Shown one piece after another: positions 21,032 to 34,297 of a stretch of 64,000 nt of DNA (position 1 is the stretch's first letter; the number at the start of each line of letters is the position of its first letter). The DNA is from Deinococcus sp. YIM 134068. GTDB lineage: Bacteria > Deinococcota > Deinococci > Deinococcales > Deinococcaceae. Location of the stretch: positions 189,298-253,297 of the forward strand of contig NZ_JAZHPF010000004.1 in NCBI RefSeq assembly GCF_036543075.1, in the 5' to 3' direction. The notes beneath the pieces are model-generated. The model made no database searches. It had not been told where the DNA came from and saw only the letters and a list, made by a program, of their open reading frames with translations. Both the position numbers and the translations under genes were made by a program.

Positions 21032-22289
21032 ACGCCGTCAGATCGTCCGCTCCCAGCGTCAGGAAGTCGTCCAGTTCGTCCTCCTCGTCCTCGTCGGGGA
21101 GGGGCAGGCTGACGCGAAAGGTAGCGCCGCCGCCGGGCGTGTCGAGCACGTCGATGTGGCCCCCGTGGGCGTGCGTGACCTGCTGGGCGATGGTGAGGCC
21201 CAGGCCCGCCGACCCCGCCTCCTTGCCCCGGTAGAACTTGTCGAAGATGCGCGGCTTGATGTGGTCGGGGACGCCGGGGCCACGGTCTACGACGCAGACC
21301 TCGATATGCCCGCCTTTCTGATCGGCCTCGATGCTCACGAGGTCGGCGCTGCCGCACACGCGGATGGCGTTGCTCACGAGGTTGACGAAGACCTGCGTGA
21401 GGCGTCCGGGGTCGCCCACGATCTCCAGGTCCGGCGCACTCGCCTTCACCCCGTAGTCGCGCCCGACCTGCCGGACGATGTTGCCCACGTTCACGAAGTG
21501 CATCTCGATGCCCTGCACGAGTTCGCCGCGCGAGAGTTGCAGCAGGTCGTTGACGAGCCGGGTCATGTTCTCGGCGACGCGCTGGGCGTCCAGCAGGGTC
21601 TGGGAGCCGCCCGCCTCGCGCTCGGCCCGGCGCAGGTAGCCCAGCAGGGCGGTCAGGGGCGTCCGCAGCTCGTGGCTCGTCTCGGCGAGGAAGGTCTTCT
21701 GGAGGTTCAGGGCCTCCTCCAGTTGCCGGGCCTGCACCTCCAGCCGTTGCCGCTGCCCCTCGGCGATGCGGCGCAGTCTCTCGACCTCCTCCAGCCGGGC
21801 CTGAAGCGAGAGGTTGAGTTCGCGGACCTCCTGCTCGGCCCGTTCGCGGCGCTCTCTGGCGTCGGCCTCGGCGATGGCGCGCTTCACGCTGGGGGCCAGC
21901 CGCTCCAGCCGCTGCTTGAGGATGTAGTCGGTCACGCCCTGGCGCAGCGTGTCCACCGCGACCTCCTCGCCCATCGCGCCCGTCACGATGATGAAGGGCA
22001 GGTTGGGGTCGAAGGCGTGCGCCGCGTGGTAGGCCGACAGCCCGTCGTAGCTCGGCAGCGCGTAGTCGCTCAGGACAAGGTGCGGGCGGTGCGATTCCAG
22101 CGCGGCCAGGAAGTCGGGTTCGTCCTCCACCCGCGTGATCTGCACGCTCCAGGCCAGGTCGCTCTCCAGGTGCAGGGCCACGAGTTCGTGGTCGAGTTCG
22201 TTGTCCTCCAGGTGCAGCAGACGCAGCGTCCCGCCGGGTTCGGGAAGGGTGCGCTCGGAGGTGGGGGTGGGGCGCTGGGAGGAGGTCAT
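21030..22289 (-). CDS. Receiver-histidine kinase hybrid (REC-coiled coil-HisKA-HATPase)
   Basis: The 419-residue protein begins with a receiver domain (about 22-140) with phosphoacceptor D75 in LVLSDYALPS, T103 in IIVTGA and K125 in YILKQR. A coiled coil (140-195) follows, then HisKA with H206 in AETSHELRTPL and a HATPase domain with NLVSNAIRV, DRGPGVP and AGLGLTIA. There is no membrane segment. The ATG overlaps the stop of the CHASE/PAS kinase (ATGA), so the two proteins are made together. It is likely that the sensor upstream signals through this receiver, which then drives a second kinase step. No DNA-binding output is encoded here. Confidence 0.9.
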   Translation of the reverse strand: MTSSQRPTPTSERTLPEPGGTLRLLHLEDNELDHELVALHLESDLAWSVQITRVEDEPDFLAALESHRPHLVLSDYALPSYDGLSAYHAAHAFDPNLPFIIVTGAMGEEVAVDTLRQGVTDYILKQRLERLAPSVKRAIAEADARERRERAEQEVRELNLSLQARLEEVERLRRIAEGQRQRLEVQARQLEEALNLQKTFLAETSHELRTPLTALLGYLRRAEREAGGSQTLLDAQRVAENMTRLVNDLLQLSRGELVQGIEMHFVNVGNIVRQVGRDYGVKASAPDLEIVGDPGRLTQVFVNLVSNAIRVCGSADLVSIEADQKGGHIEVCVVDRGPGVPDHIKPRIFDKFYRGKEAGSAGLGLTIAQQVTHAHGGHIDVLDTPGGGATFRVSLPLPDEDEEDELDDFLTLGADDLTA

Positions 22290-25200
22290 GGTGCCCGGTC
22301 CATCTCCACCGCGCCGGGAGCGTGCGGCTCCGGCGGCAGCGTCTCTAAGGGCGGGGTCTCCAGCGGCAGGGTGACGTGGAAGCTCGCGCCCTCGCCGGGG
22401 GTGGCGTCGGCGCGGACGCGGCCCCCGTGGCGGGTGACGATGCGGCGGACGTTGGCGAGGCCGATGCCGGTGCCCTCGAACTCCTCGGCGCGGTGCAGGC
22501 GTTGGAACACGCCGAACAGTTTATCCGCGTAGCGGGGATCGAAGCCCACCCCGTTGTCCCGCACCGTGACCGTGACCTCGGCTGGCCCGGTCTGCGCCGT
22601 CACCGTCACCACCGCCCGCTCGCGGGTGCGGCTGTATTTCAGGGCGTTGCCGAGCAGATTGGAGAAGACCTGCGTCAGCAGCGCGGCGTCCCCCTGCACG
22701 GTGGGAAGCGGGGCGAAGTGCGTCTCCACCTCCCGCCCCGCCCGGTCGGGGTCGAGCGCCGCCCACGCCTCGGCGACCACGGCCCCCAGGTCCACCGGCC
22801 CGCGCCGGAGTTCCTGGCGGCCCATCCGCGAGAACTCCAGCAGGTCGTCGATGAGTTGGCTCATCCGCCCCGCCGCGTCGGTGATGACGCCCAGATACCG
22901 CTCGCCCTTCGGACTCAGGCCGCCCCGCACGTCCTTGCGCAGCAGGTCCCCGAAGCCCACGATGTGCCGCAGCGGGGTGCGGAGATCGTGCGAGACGCTG
23001 TAGGAAAAGGCCTCCAGCTCGCGGTTGGCGTCCTGCAACTCCAGGGTGCGCTGCTCCACGCGCTCCTCCAGCGAGGCGTTGAGAGCCTCCAGATCGGTGC
23101 GGGCGGCCTCGGCGGAGAGCCGCAGCGCGTCGTTGTCGAGGGCGGTGGCGAGCCTCTTGGCGAGTTCGAGGGCGAGGTCGTGGTCGCGGTCGGTGGGCGG
23201 CTGGCGAAAGGTCAGCCCCAGCACCCCGCGCGCGGTGCCGTCGCGCCCGGTGAGGGGATACAGGCCCGCCCCGCTCGCGCCGACCTCGTGGAGCACGGGG
23301 CTGGAGCGCACGAAGAGCGGCTCGCCCCCCCCCGCGACCTCCTCCAGCGCGCCGCGCATCGCCGACTGCACCCCCGCCGCGTGCCACGCCTGCCCCACCC
23401 GCGAGGCCGCGAGCAGGGGCAGCCCCGGCGCGGCCCCCCACAGCGCCCCGCTCTCGGCGAGTTGCAGGGTGATGCGGTCGAGCACCGCCCGGTAGTGCCC
23501 CTGCCGCGCGGCCAGGGGGTCCTCCGCGCGCGCCGAGAGCCGCTCGGACACGTCGGCCAGGAGGCGCGCACTCGCCTCGGCGTGCACCTGATCGTCCACG
23601 TCGGTGCTCGCGCCCACCCACTCCAGCACCTCGCCGCCCGCTCCGCGCACGGGCCGCCCGCGCGTGACGAAGGTGCGGTAGTGTCCACCCGCGCCCAGCA
23701 GGCGGTGTTCGGCCTCGAAGGGCCGCCCCGACGCCACCGCCGCCGCCCAGCGCGCGCTGTACTCGGCGCGGTCGCCGGGGTGCAGCAGGGTCAGGAAGGT
23801 GTCCCCCGCCCGCTCCGGCCCGACGTACTCCGCCCAGCGGCGGTTGAAGTAGGTGGGCCGTCCCTGCGGATCGGTGAGCCACACGATCTGCGGCAGGCCC
23901 TCGATGACCCCCTGGGCGCGTTCCTCGTTGCGCTGGGCGAGCCGCTCGGCCACGAGGCGGTCGTGGATGTCGGTCGCCGAGGCCACCCACTCCGTCACCT
24001 CCCCCCGCTCGCCGCGCACGGGGGCGACGCGCAGGGTAAACCAGCGGTAGCCGGGCACGCCCCCCTCCCCCGACAGGTCCAGCCGCACCTCGCCCTGACT
24101 GTGGGCGTCGCCCGCATAGGCGTCCTGCCACATCCGGGCGTACGTGCCCCGGTCCTCGGGGTGGACCCGCGCCCGCACGCCCGCACTCCCCAGCCGCTCG
24201 CGGTGCTGGGCGTTGACGTACGTCACCCCGCCGCCGGGGTCGCTCACCCAGACCATTTGCGGGATGGCGTCGAGCACCCCCCGGTAGCGCCGCTCGCCCG
24301 CCTGGAGGGCACGCTCGGCCTCCACCCGCTCGGTCACGTCGCGCACGACCTCCAGCAGCCCCAGCACCTCGCCGCCGGGACCGACGACCTCGCTGCGGCC
24401 CGTCTCGCCGGAAAAGACGCTTCCGTCCGAGCGGCGGTAGGGGGTCGTGACCTGCTGGAAGGTGGCGCGGCCCTCCAGCCGGGGGTCGAGGTGCAGCCGG
24501 GCGAGCGGCTCGCCGACGAGCGCCCCCGGCGCGTACCCGAACTGCTGGCCCAGCGCCGGATTCACCAGCCGGATATACCCGCCCGCGTCCGTGAAGGCCG
24601 CCGCGTCCTGAATGGCCCGGAAGATCGCCTCGAACTCCGCCCGCGACCGCTCCAGCCGCTCGCGTGACCGCGCGAGGTCGCGGTTGGCCGCCTCGGCCCG
24701 CTCGCGGGCGTCCACCTGCGCCTGCGAGAGCAGGAAGGCCAGCCCCGCCACGAGCAGCCCCGCCACGAGGACCGCCACGGGCACCCCCGCCGCGAGGTCC
24801 TGCCCGAAGCTCGGCGGGGCCGCGAAGCGCAGCTCCCACGTCGCGCCCACCGCCCGCAGCCGCGCGGTCTGCGTGAAGCCGGGTGGTCCCGCCGGGGTCG
24901 GGGACGCGCCCCGGAGCGTCGCCCCGTCGAGCAGCGTCCGCACGCCCAGGCCGGGCACGGCACCGGGCGGGATCAGGCCCGCGAGGAACTGGTCTGTTCG
25001 CACGGCGATGTACACGAGGCCCCGCAGCGCCCCGCCCTCCCGCACGGGCAGCAGCAGCAGCAGCCCCGGCAGGGGTCGTCCGGCCCCGTCCCGCTGCACG
25101 AGGTCGAGCGGGCGCGTGACCTGCACGGTGCCCTGACGCCGCGCCTGCCCGATGGCCTCGCGTCGCCGGGGTTCGGTGAGCATGTCGAAGCCCAGCACCC

Positions 25201-25621
25201 GCAGGTTCACGGGCGTCGGCGGGGCGACCCGCGTGATGGGCGTGGAGACGACCCCCCCCGGCGTGACCGTCCAGCGGATGAAGCCGACCGCCTGCACCCC
25301 CGGATAGCGGCCCTCCAGCCCCAGGCCCGCCACGTAGGAGGAGAAGGCGGCCTGGGTCGGCCCGTCCGCCTCCCCCTGCCCCTGCGTCGTCCAGAACGAG
25401 CGGGTGGCGCGCAGCAGGTTCTCGTAGCTGCTCAGGCGGCCCTGCAGCCCGAGGGTGTAGGCGTCCGTCTCCCGCTCGAAGCGCGCCTCCTGCTGGTCGA
25501 GGACGAAGCGGTGCAGCAGCGCCGAGGCCGCCACCGTCAGCAGCAGCACGAGCACGAGCACCGCGAGCGGGATCGCCCGCTGCCGGTTCAGGCCCCGTGG
25601 GGTCAGCCACGCCGCCGTCAC
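22286..25621 (-). CDS. CHASE and multi-PAS transmembrane sensor histidine kinase, 1111 aa
   Basis: Residue layout: membrane segment 16-40, extracytoplasmic CHASE domain about 70-245 (PGVQAVGFIRW, GTVQVTRPLDLV), second membrane segment 278-300, coil, three PAS domains (about 325-435, 443-555, 567-680), a GAF-like segment (about 700-835), HisKA with H878 in SVSHDLRTPLRH, then HATPase with NLLGNALKYS, DNGVGF and GTGIGL. CHASE domains sense small extracellular ligands; the ligand here is unknown. GTG 25621 overlaps the aroE stop and the last codon overlaps the hybrid kinase start. A sensor locked into an operon with aroE is odd. Confidence 0.93.
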   Translation of the reverse strand: MTAAWLTPRGLNRQRAIPLAVLVLVLLLTVAASALLHRFVLDQQEARFERETDAYTLGLQGRLSSYENLLRATRSFWTTQGQGEADGPTQAAFSSYVAGLGLEGRYPGVQAVGFIRWTVTPGGVVSTPITRVAPPTPVNLRVLGFDMLTEPRRREAIGQARRQGTVQVTRPLDLVQRDGAGRPLPGLLLLLPVREGGALRGLVYIAVRTDQFLAGLIPPGAVPGLGVRTLLDGATLRGASPTPAGPPGFTQTARLRAVGATWELRFAAPPSFGQDLAAGVPVAVLVAGLLVAGLAFLLSQAQVDARERAEAANRDLARSRERLERSRAEFEAIFRAIQDAAAFTDAGGYIRLVNPALGQQFGYAPGALVGEPLARLHLDPRLEGRATFQQVTTPYRRSDGSVFSGETGRSEVVGPGGEVLGLLEVVRDVTERVEAERALQAGERRYRGVLDAIPQMVWVSDPGGGVTYVNAQHRERLGSAGVRARVHPEDRGTYARMWQDAYAGDAHSQGEVRLDLSGEGGVPGYRWFTLRVAPVRGERGEVTEWVASATDIHDRLVAERLAQRNEERAQGVIEGLPQIVWLTDPQGRPTYFNRRWAEYVGPERAGDTFLTLLHPGDRAEYSARWAAAVASGRPFEAEHRLLGAGGHYRTFVTRGRPVRGAGGEVLEWVGASTDVDDQVHAEASARLLADVSERLSARAEDPLAARQGHYRAVLDRITLQLAESGALWGAAPGLPLLAASRVGQAWHAAGVQSAMRGALEEVAGGGEPLFVRSSPVLHEVGASGAGLYPLTGRDGTARGVLGLTFRQPPTDRDHDLALELAKRLATALDNDALRLSAEAARTDLEALNASLEERVEQRTLELQDANRELEAFSYSVSHDLRTPLRHIVGFGDLLRKDVRGGLSPKGERYLGVITDAAGRMSQLIDDLLEFSRMGRQELRRGPVDLGAVVAEAWAALDPDRAGREVETHFAPLPTVQGDAALLTQVFSNLLGNALKYSRTRERAVVTVTAQTGPAEVTVTVRDNGVGFDPRYADKLFGVFQRLHRAEEFEGTGIGLANVRRIVTRHGGRVRADATPGEGASFHVTLPLETPPLETLPPEPHAPGAVEMDRAP

Positions 25622-26430
25622 CGCCGGGTCTCCAGCGCCGTCAGGAACACGAGGGCGGGCACGTCCGCTCCCGTCCACGCCCGAAAGGCCAGCCGCGCCT
25701 GATGGGCGAGCATGGGCAGGCCGTTCTCGGTCCGCGCTCCGGTGGCGCGCAGCTCCCGCATCAGCCGGGTCTCGCGCGGCTGGTACACCATGTCGCTCAG
25801 GAGGGCACCCGGCGCGAGGGCGGGAGGGTCGGGCAGCGGGGTCGCGTCCGGGTCGCTCAGGCCGCCGCTGCTCGCATTCACGAGGAGCGTCACCTCGTTC
25901 CACGGCACCGCCTCGCGCGGCTGGGCCATGCCACCGAGGTCGGCGGTCAGCGCCTCTGCCTTCTCGAACGTCCGGTTCACCACCCGCACGTCGTGGCCCC
26001 GCGAGCGCAGCGCCCACACCGCCGCCCGCGCCGCGCCCCCCGCGCCGAGGACCACCGCCACGCCCCCCCCCGGCGCGTCCGCCGCCTCCAACGCGGCCAG
26101 CAGACCCGGCGCGTCCGTGTTCTCCCCGATCAGCCGTCCCTCCCGGTGAACGACCGTGTTCACCGCCCCGATGGCCCGCGCCCCCGGCGAAAGGTCGTCC
26201 ATGAACGCCAGCGCCTCCTCCTTGTGCGGCAGGCTGAGGTTCGCGCCGAGGACGCCGGGCACGCGCAGCCGCTCCAGCGCCTCCCCCAGCTCCCCGGCGG
26301 GCACGCGCAACGCCGTGTACTCGCCCCGGAGGCCCGCGTGCGCGAAGGCGGCGCGGTGCATGGTGGGCGACAGCGAATGCGCCGCCGGGTCGGCGTACAG
26401 GAAGGCGCGCAGGAGGTCGGGGGAACTCAC
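25618..26430 (-). CDS. aroE: Shikimate dehydrogenase
   Basis: NADPH-dependent reduction of 3-dehydroshikimate in the shikimate pathway. The 270-residue protein has SLSPTMHRAAF (substrate), NLSLPHKEEALAFMDD with the catalytic lysine, the GENTDAPGLLAALE aspartate, Rossmann motif VVLGAGGAARAAVWAL, the NRTFEKA NADP-selecting loop and a C-terminal ENGLPMLAHQARLAF block. GTG 26430 lies seven bases after TAGACT (leaderless). The stop overlaps the start of a large sensor kinase, giving an aroE-kinase-hybrid kinase operon. Confidence 0.95.
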   Translation of the reverse strand: MSSPDLLRAFLYADPAAHSLSPTMHRAAFAHAGLRGEYTALRVPAGELGEALERLRVPGVLGANLSLPHKEEALAFMDDLSPGARAIGAVNTVVHREGRLIGENTDAPGLLAALEAADAPGGGVAVVLGAGGAARAAVWALRSRGHDVRVVNRTFEKAEALTADLGGMAQPREAVPWNEVTLLVNASSGGLSDPDATPLPDPPALAPGALLSDMVYQPRETRLMRELRATGARTENGLPMLAHQARLAFRAWTGADVPALVFLTALETRR

Positions 26431-26437
26431 GCCCGGC

Positions 26438-26443
26438 AGTCTA
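26438..26443 (-). promoter_or_regulatory. -10 box of a leaderless promoter (aroE-kinase operon)
   Basis: TAGACT on the minus strand, seven bases before GTG 26430. Confidence 0.5.
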
Positions 26444-26470
26444 GCGTCCGGCTTCGGGTGGGCGAGGGGC

Positions 26471-26500
26471 GGCCAGCGGCCAGCTTCCAGCCGCCAGCGG
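26471..26500. repeat. Inverted copy of the CTGGCGG/CTGGAAG heptads
   Basis: GGCCAGCGGCCAGCTTCCAG continuing to GCCGCCAGCGG is the reverse complement of the blocks at 4.0 and 51.1 kb. Here it is not next to a stop codon; it lies between the divergent aroE and phoH genes. Confidence 0.65.
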
Positions 26501-26589
26501 GACGGGGCCGGAGCCGTGAGGGGAAGGAGGTTGATGTGCGTGGTCGAACCGCTCTTTTCCCTTGTATTGAATGACGTGCAAAAGAAAGT

Positions 26590-26731
26590 CGGCGTGCCGG
26601 ACGTGCTTTTTGCTCCCTCTCCCCCTGCGGGAGAGAGCTGGGGAGAGGGGTGACGAGCACCGCTCGTCCTCTTGCCAGACGGTGAAGGTGCGCCACTTCC
26701 CCGGACCCTCTTCTACATCGAACGTTGAAGA
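26590..26731 (+). repeat. Copy R4 of the dispersed palindromic repeat
   Basis: Contains GGCGTGCCGGACGTGCTTTT, CTCCCTCTCCCCCTGCGGG, the perfect GACGAGCACCGCTCGTC palindrome, TGCCAGACGGT and a decayed tail TTCTACATCGAACGTTGAAG. Its left arm matches the right arm of R5 read in reverse. With 26471-26500 and 26886-26913 it occupies most of the 525-base gene-free region 26431-26955. Confidence 0.8.
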
Positions 26732-26885
26732 GCGAGCCGAGGCGACGGCAGGCCACGCCCACTTACCTCCCCCATACCCCTTTTCGCCTGTGGGTGGAAC
26801 TGGGGGAGATTGTGCGTCGCCACACGCCCACTTGCCCCCCGACGCCGGACAATGTGAGCGCCCGAGATGACCCACGCTTTCCCGA

Positions 26886-26913
26886 CTCCCCCCGGAAATG
26901 ACGCTGGGGGGAG
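26886..26913 (+). promoter_or_regulatory. 8-bp GC hairpin just upstream of phoH
   Basis: CTCCCCCC (26886-26893) pairs with GGGGGGAG (26906-26913) about 42 bases before the phoH start. It could lie in the phoH leader or be an operator; nothing further supports either role. Confidence 0.3.
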
Positions 26914-26955
26914 AGTGCGCTTGTATGAGTGCCGCCCACCCCGACAGGAGACGAT

Positions 26956-28029
<1,074 letters not shown>

Positions 28030-28047
28030 GGCGAGAAGTCAGGAGAC

Positions 28048-28078
28048 GGGCGGGCCTTCCAGCGTGAGGTGCCCGCCC
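28048..28078. terminator. Hairpin between convergent phoH and benE
   Basis: GGGCGGGC (28048-28055) pairs perfectly with GCCCGCCC (28071-28078) around 15 bases. A short TTT follows on the plus strand. Confidence 0.6.
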
Positions 28079-28095
28079 CGCCCTTTGGTTCTCGC

Positions 28096-29279
<1,184 letters not shown>

Positions 29280-29283
<4 letters not shown>

Positions 29284-30092
29284 CGCGCCGACCGTTCCGC
29301 CCGCCCGCCCACCCACACGTCCGCCGCGCCGTCCGGGGCAGGGGAGAACTGTGCCGTCAGCCGCGAGGGAGCGCCCGGCATCCGCTGTGCCCCACGAAGC
29401 ATGTTCGTCCCCGTCGGCAACCGGCCTGTCACCCCCAGCACCCCGACGAGGCAGGCGAACATGTTGCTGCTCGCCCCGTCCTCCAGGAAGCCCTTCAAGG
29501 GACCGAAAGCCCGGAAGCTCACATCTGCCCGCCCCTCGCCGCCCGGCGCGAAGAGGACCAGACCCGTCGTGTCCGTCGCCCGGTTGAGGGCCGATATGGC
29601 GTCCGCGTCCGGCGTAAAGGCGTCCAGCGTCCCCACATCCGCGACTTCCACCACGAGATTCGGGCGACTCACCGAGGCGACCCACGCTCCTCCTGTATCT
29701 ACACCAAGGGGGGAGAGGTCCGCCTCCACCGCCCGCGCCGTCACATCCCCCTGCTTGAGCAGCCACTCGCCGCCGCACAGTTGCGCGGGCATGACTTCGC
29801 CGCCCATCGTCACGTCGGCCACGTCCAGCAGCGTCCCTTGTGATTGAAGGAAGGCGAGCGCCGCCAACGCCCCCGAATCTGAACTGCCCCTCTCCTTCGT
29901 TGGCGTGAAGACCCGCAGGGACACGCCGCTCACGTCCGCCGACTCGATGAAGACGGAGAGGGGCGAGGCAGACTGAGCGGTCCGTGCTTGGAGGTCGCCG
30001 GAGGCGGTGGGGAAGATAGCAACCGTCTTTCCACCCTCAACGCTGGGCGGGGAGAGGACGCGGTAGAGGGCGGAGGTCTCGGTCGAGGTCAT
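29280..30092 (-). CDS. PhzF family (phenazine biosynthesis-like) protein
   Basis: The 270-residue protein aligns by motif with the PhzF isomerase/epimerase fold: RVFTPTKE corresponds to the first-domain FTP..E block with the catalytic glutamate kept, but the usual GH after it is replaced by DS. FRAFGPLKGFLEDGASSNM corresponds to the second-domain FAP...EDPATGSA block. The match is divergent, so the reaction is unknown. It starts 20 bases after the CdiI-like gene and overlaps benE by four bases, suggesting that isomerase and transporter act on the same compound. Confidence 0.65.
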
Positions 30093-30112
30093 CTCCGCGT
30101 TATTTCAGCACG

Positions 30113-31796
<1,684 letters not shown>

Positions 31797-31915
31797 TCAT
31801 TCGGTAAGTCGGGTGAGCCTACTTCTTCTCAGGCCACACCGAAACACCAGCGGTCATTCGCCGTCCTCGCCCGTTCCTGAACCCTTGCTTCACGCTGCCC
31901 GCCCTCCTCGCGGCG

Positions 31916-31921
31916 TAGGGT
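31916..31921 (+). promoter_or_regulatory. -10 box of a leaderless promoter (aldo/keto reductase)
   Basis: TAGGGT lies six bases before ATG 31928. Confidence 0.45.
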
Positions 31922-31927
31922 GCCCGC

Positions 31928-32908
<981 letters not shown>

Positions 32909-32910
32909 AG

Positions 32911-32985
32911 TGATGAGTCATGAGTGATGGGTGATGAGGGGTCACGGCTATGCTCTTCCTCATCACTCATCGCTCAACCCTCATC
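32911..32985. terminator. ATGAGTGATGG short repeats forming a hairpin between convergent genes
   Basis: GATGAGTCATGAGTGATGGG continues to TGATGAGG, and is complementary to CCTCATCACTCATCGCTCA and CCCTCATCACT on the right. The heptad-like units sit against the stop codon at 32987 and just after the stop at 32908. It probably terminates both genes. Confidence 0.6.
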
Positions 32986-32986
32986 A

Positions 32987-34111
32987 CTACCCCACCTCCA
33001 CGGGCTGCCCGCCCCGCCGCGACGACTCCTGCATCGCCAGCACGATCTCCTGATCGAGCCGTGCCTGCTCGGCCCCATAGGTCGGCTCGCCTCCCGTCCT
33101 CACCGCGTCCACGAGGCTCAGCAGACATCCGGCCACCCCGATCTCGTCGTCGGACCACTGGAGGTTGTGACCCTTGCGGGCGGTGGCGAAGGGGTTCTCC
33201 CACACGAGGGTGGGGTGCCCAGGGTCCCCGGTGTGGGCGACGATAGAGACCAGAGCGCCGCCGTCGTTGCGTTCCAAGCGGCGTTCGAGGGTGATGAACT
33301 GCGGAGCCTCACCGTCGGGGGTGAGGAGGCTCAGGCGTTCGTCGAGGTCGTGGCCCATGCCCACGGTGACGCCCATGCCCTTTTCGGCGAGAAAGCGGCT
33401 GCTCCGCCACCAGCGCAGGGCGGAGTCGTAGCCCACGCTCGTCCAGTGGAAGACGCCGACTCGCCCATCCTCGAACTCGATGAGGCCGTGTTCCTGCGTC
33501 TCCGTGCGCTCGCCGCGTGTGTTTGCCAGAAAGGACCAGTGTGGCGCGAGGCGGTAGTCGCGCACCATCCCGACCACCTGCACGGGCCGGGCATCGAAGC
33601 CGAGGTAGCTCCGCATCACGCTGACGCCGTGGTAGCCGTGCCCCGCGAAATCGTTGAAGGAGGAGTGGACCCGACCGAACACGCCCGACTCGATCAGCCG
33701 CAGCTTGATCTGCTCCAGCGGGCGGCGGTGGAACTGCTCGGCGACCTCGACCTTGAGACCCCGGCTCCGCGCCGCCTCTATGATCGCGTCCGCCTCGGCC
33801 AGATCGTGCGCGATGGGCGTTTCCAATAGGACGTGCAGCCCATGTTCGACCGCCATGAGTCCGGCTTGCCCATTGGCGGCATAGGCGACGGAGACGATGC
33901 CGACCTGCGCGCCCGTCTCCTGGATGAGGCGGGCGAGGTCGGTGAAGGCAGGCACGCCTAGACTCTCCCCCAACCGCCGCGCCGACTCCTCGCTCCGCCC
34001 CCACACGCCGACAAGCTCCACGTGTTCGGGCAGGGCCTTCACGAGCGGGCCGTACATATAGTCGGAGCGGGCGGCGGTGCCCACGATGGCGACGCGGAGA
34101 GGTTCGGGCAT
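32987..34111 (-). CDS. Gfo/Idh/MocA family oxidoreductase
   Basis: The 374-residue protein has an N-terminal NAD(P)-binding domain (LRVAIVGTAARSDYMYGPLV) and the second-domain features of sugar/inositol dehydrogenases: ETPIAHDLAEADAI, corresponding to the family EKP lysine block with TP in place of KP, then VEVAEQFHRRPLEQIK. Loss of the EKP lysine makes classical catalysis uncertain. ATG 34111 is favoured, with TATCTC six bases upstream; GTG 34126 is an alternative. The substrate is not predictable. Confidence 0.85.
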   Translation of the reverse strand: MPEPLRVAIVGTAARSDYMYGPLVKALPEHVELVGVWGRSEESARRLGESLGVPAFTDLARLIQETGAQVGIVSVAYAANGQAGLMAVEHGLHVLLETPIAHDLAEADAIIEAARSRGLKVEVAEQFHRRPLEQIKLRLIESGVFGRVHSSFNDFAGHGYHGVSVMRSYLGFDARPVQVVGMVRDYRLAPHWSFLANTRGERTETQEHGLIEFEDGRVGVFHWTSVGYDSALRWWRSSRFLAEKGMGVTVGMGHDLDERLSLLTPDGEAPQFITLERRLERNDGGALVSIVAHTGDPGHPTLVWENPFATARKGHNLQWSDDEIGVAGCLLSLVDAVRTGGEPTYGAEQARLDQEIVLAMQESSRRGGQPVEVG

Positions 34112-34117
34112 GTGGTG

Positions 34118-34123
34118 GAGATA
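34118..34123 (-). promoter_or_regulatory. Possible -10 box (Gfo/Idh gene)
   Basis: TATCTC on the minus strand, six bases before ATG 34111. It is a weaker match than other boxes in this window. Confidence 0.35.
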
Positions 34124-34297
34124 CACCCTGACAGGCAGCGCGTGTTCGGCTTTGCCTTCAGATTCGTACCTCTAGACCAGTTCAGGCCAGCGTCCCACTC
34201 CCTCGGACGAACTCGCCCCGCCCCCACCGCAACTTAAGCCAAGCCGGATTTGCCCCGCCCCCGGTGCCCGTAGAGTGCGCGCCGGAGGTTTTCACCC

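Noticed and set aside
22376..25610. Long open frames of 763 and 1029 codons overlapping the CHASE/PAS kinase
   Set aside because: The kinase frame carries all domain motifs; the others are composition shadows.
26929..26955. In-frame GTG at 26929 as the phoH start
   Set aside because: TTG 26956 has AGGAG at five bases, while the GTG has no ribosome site.
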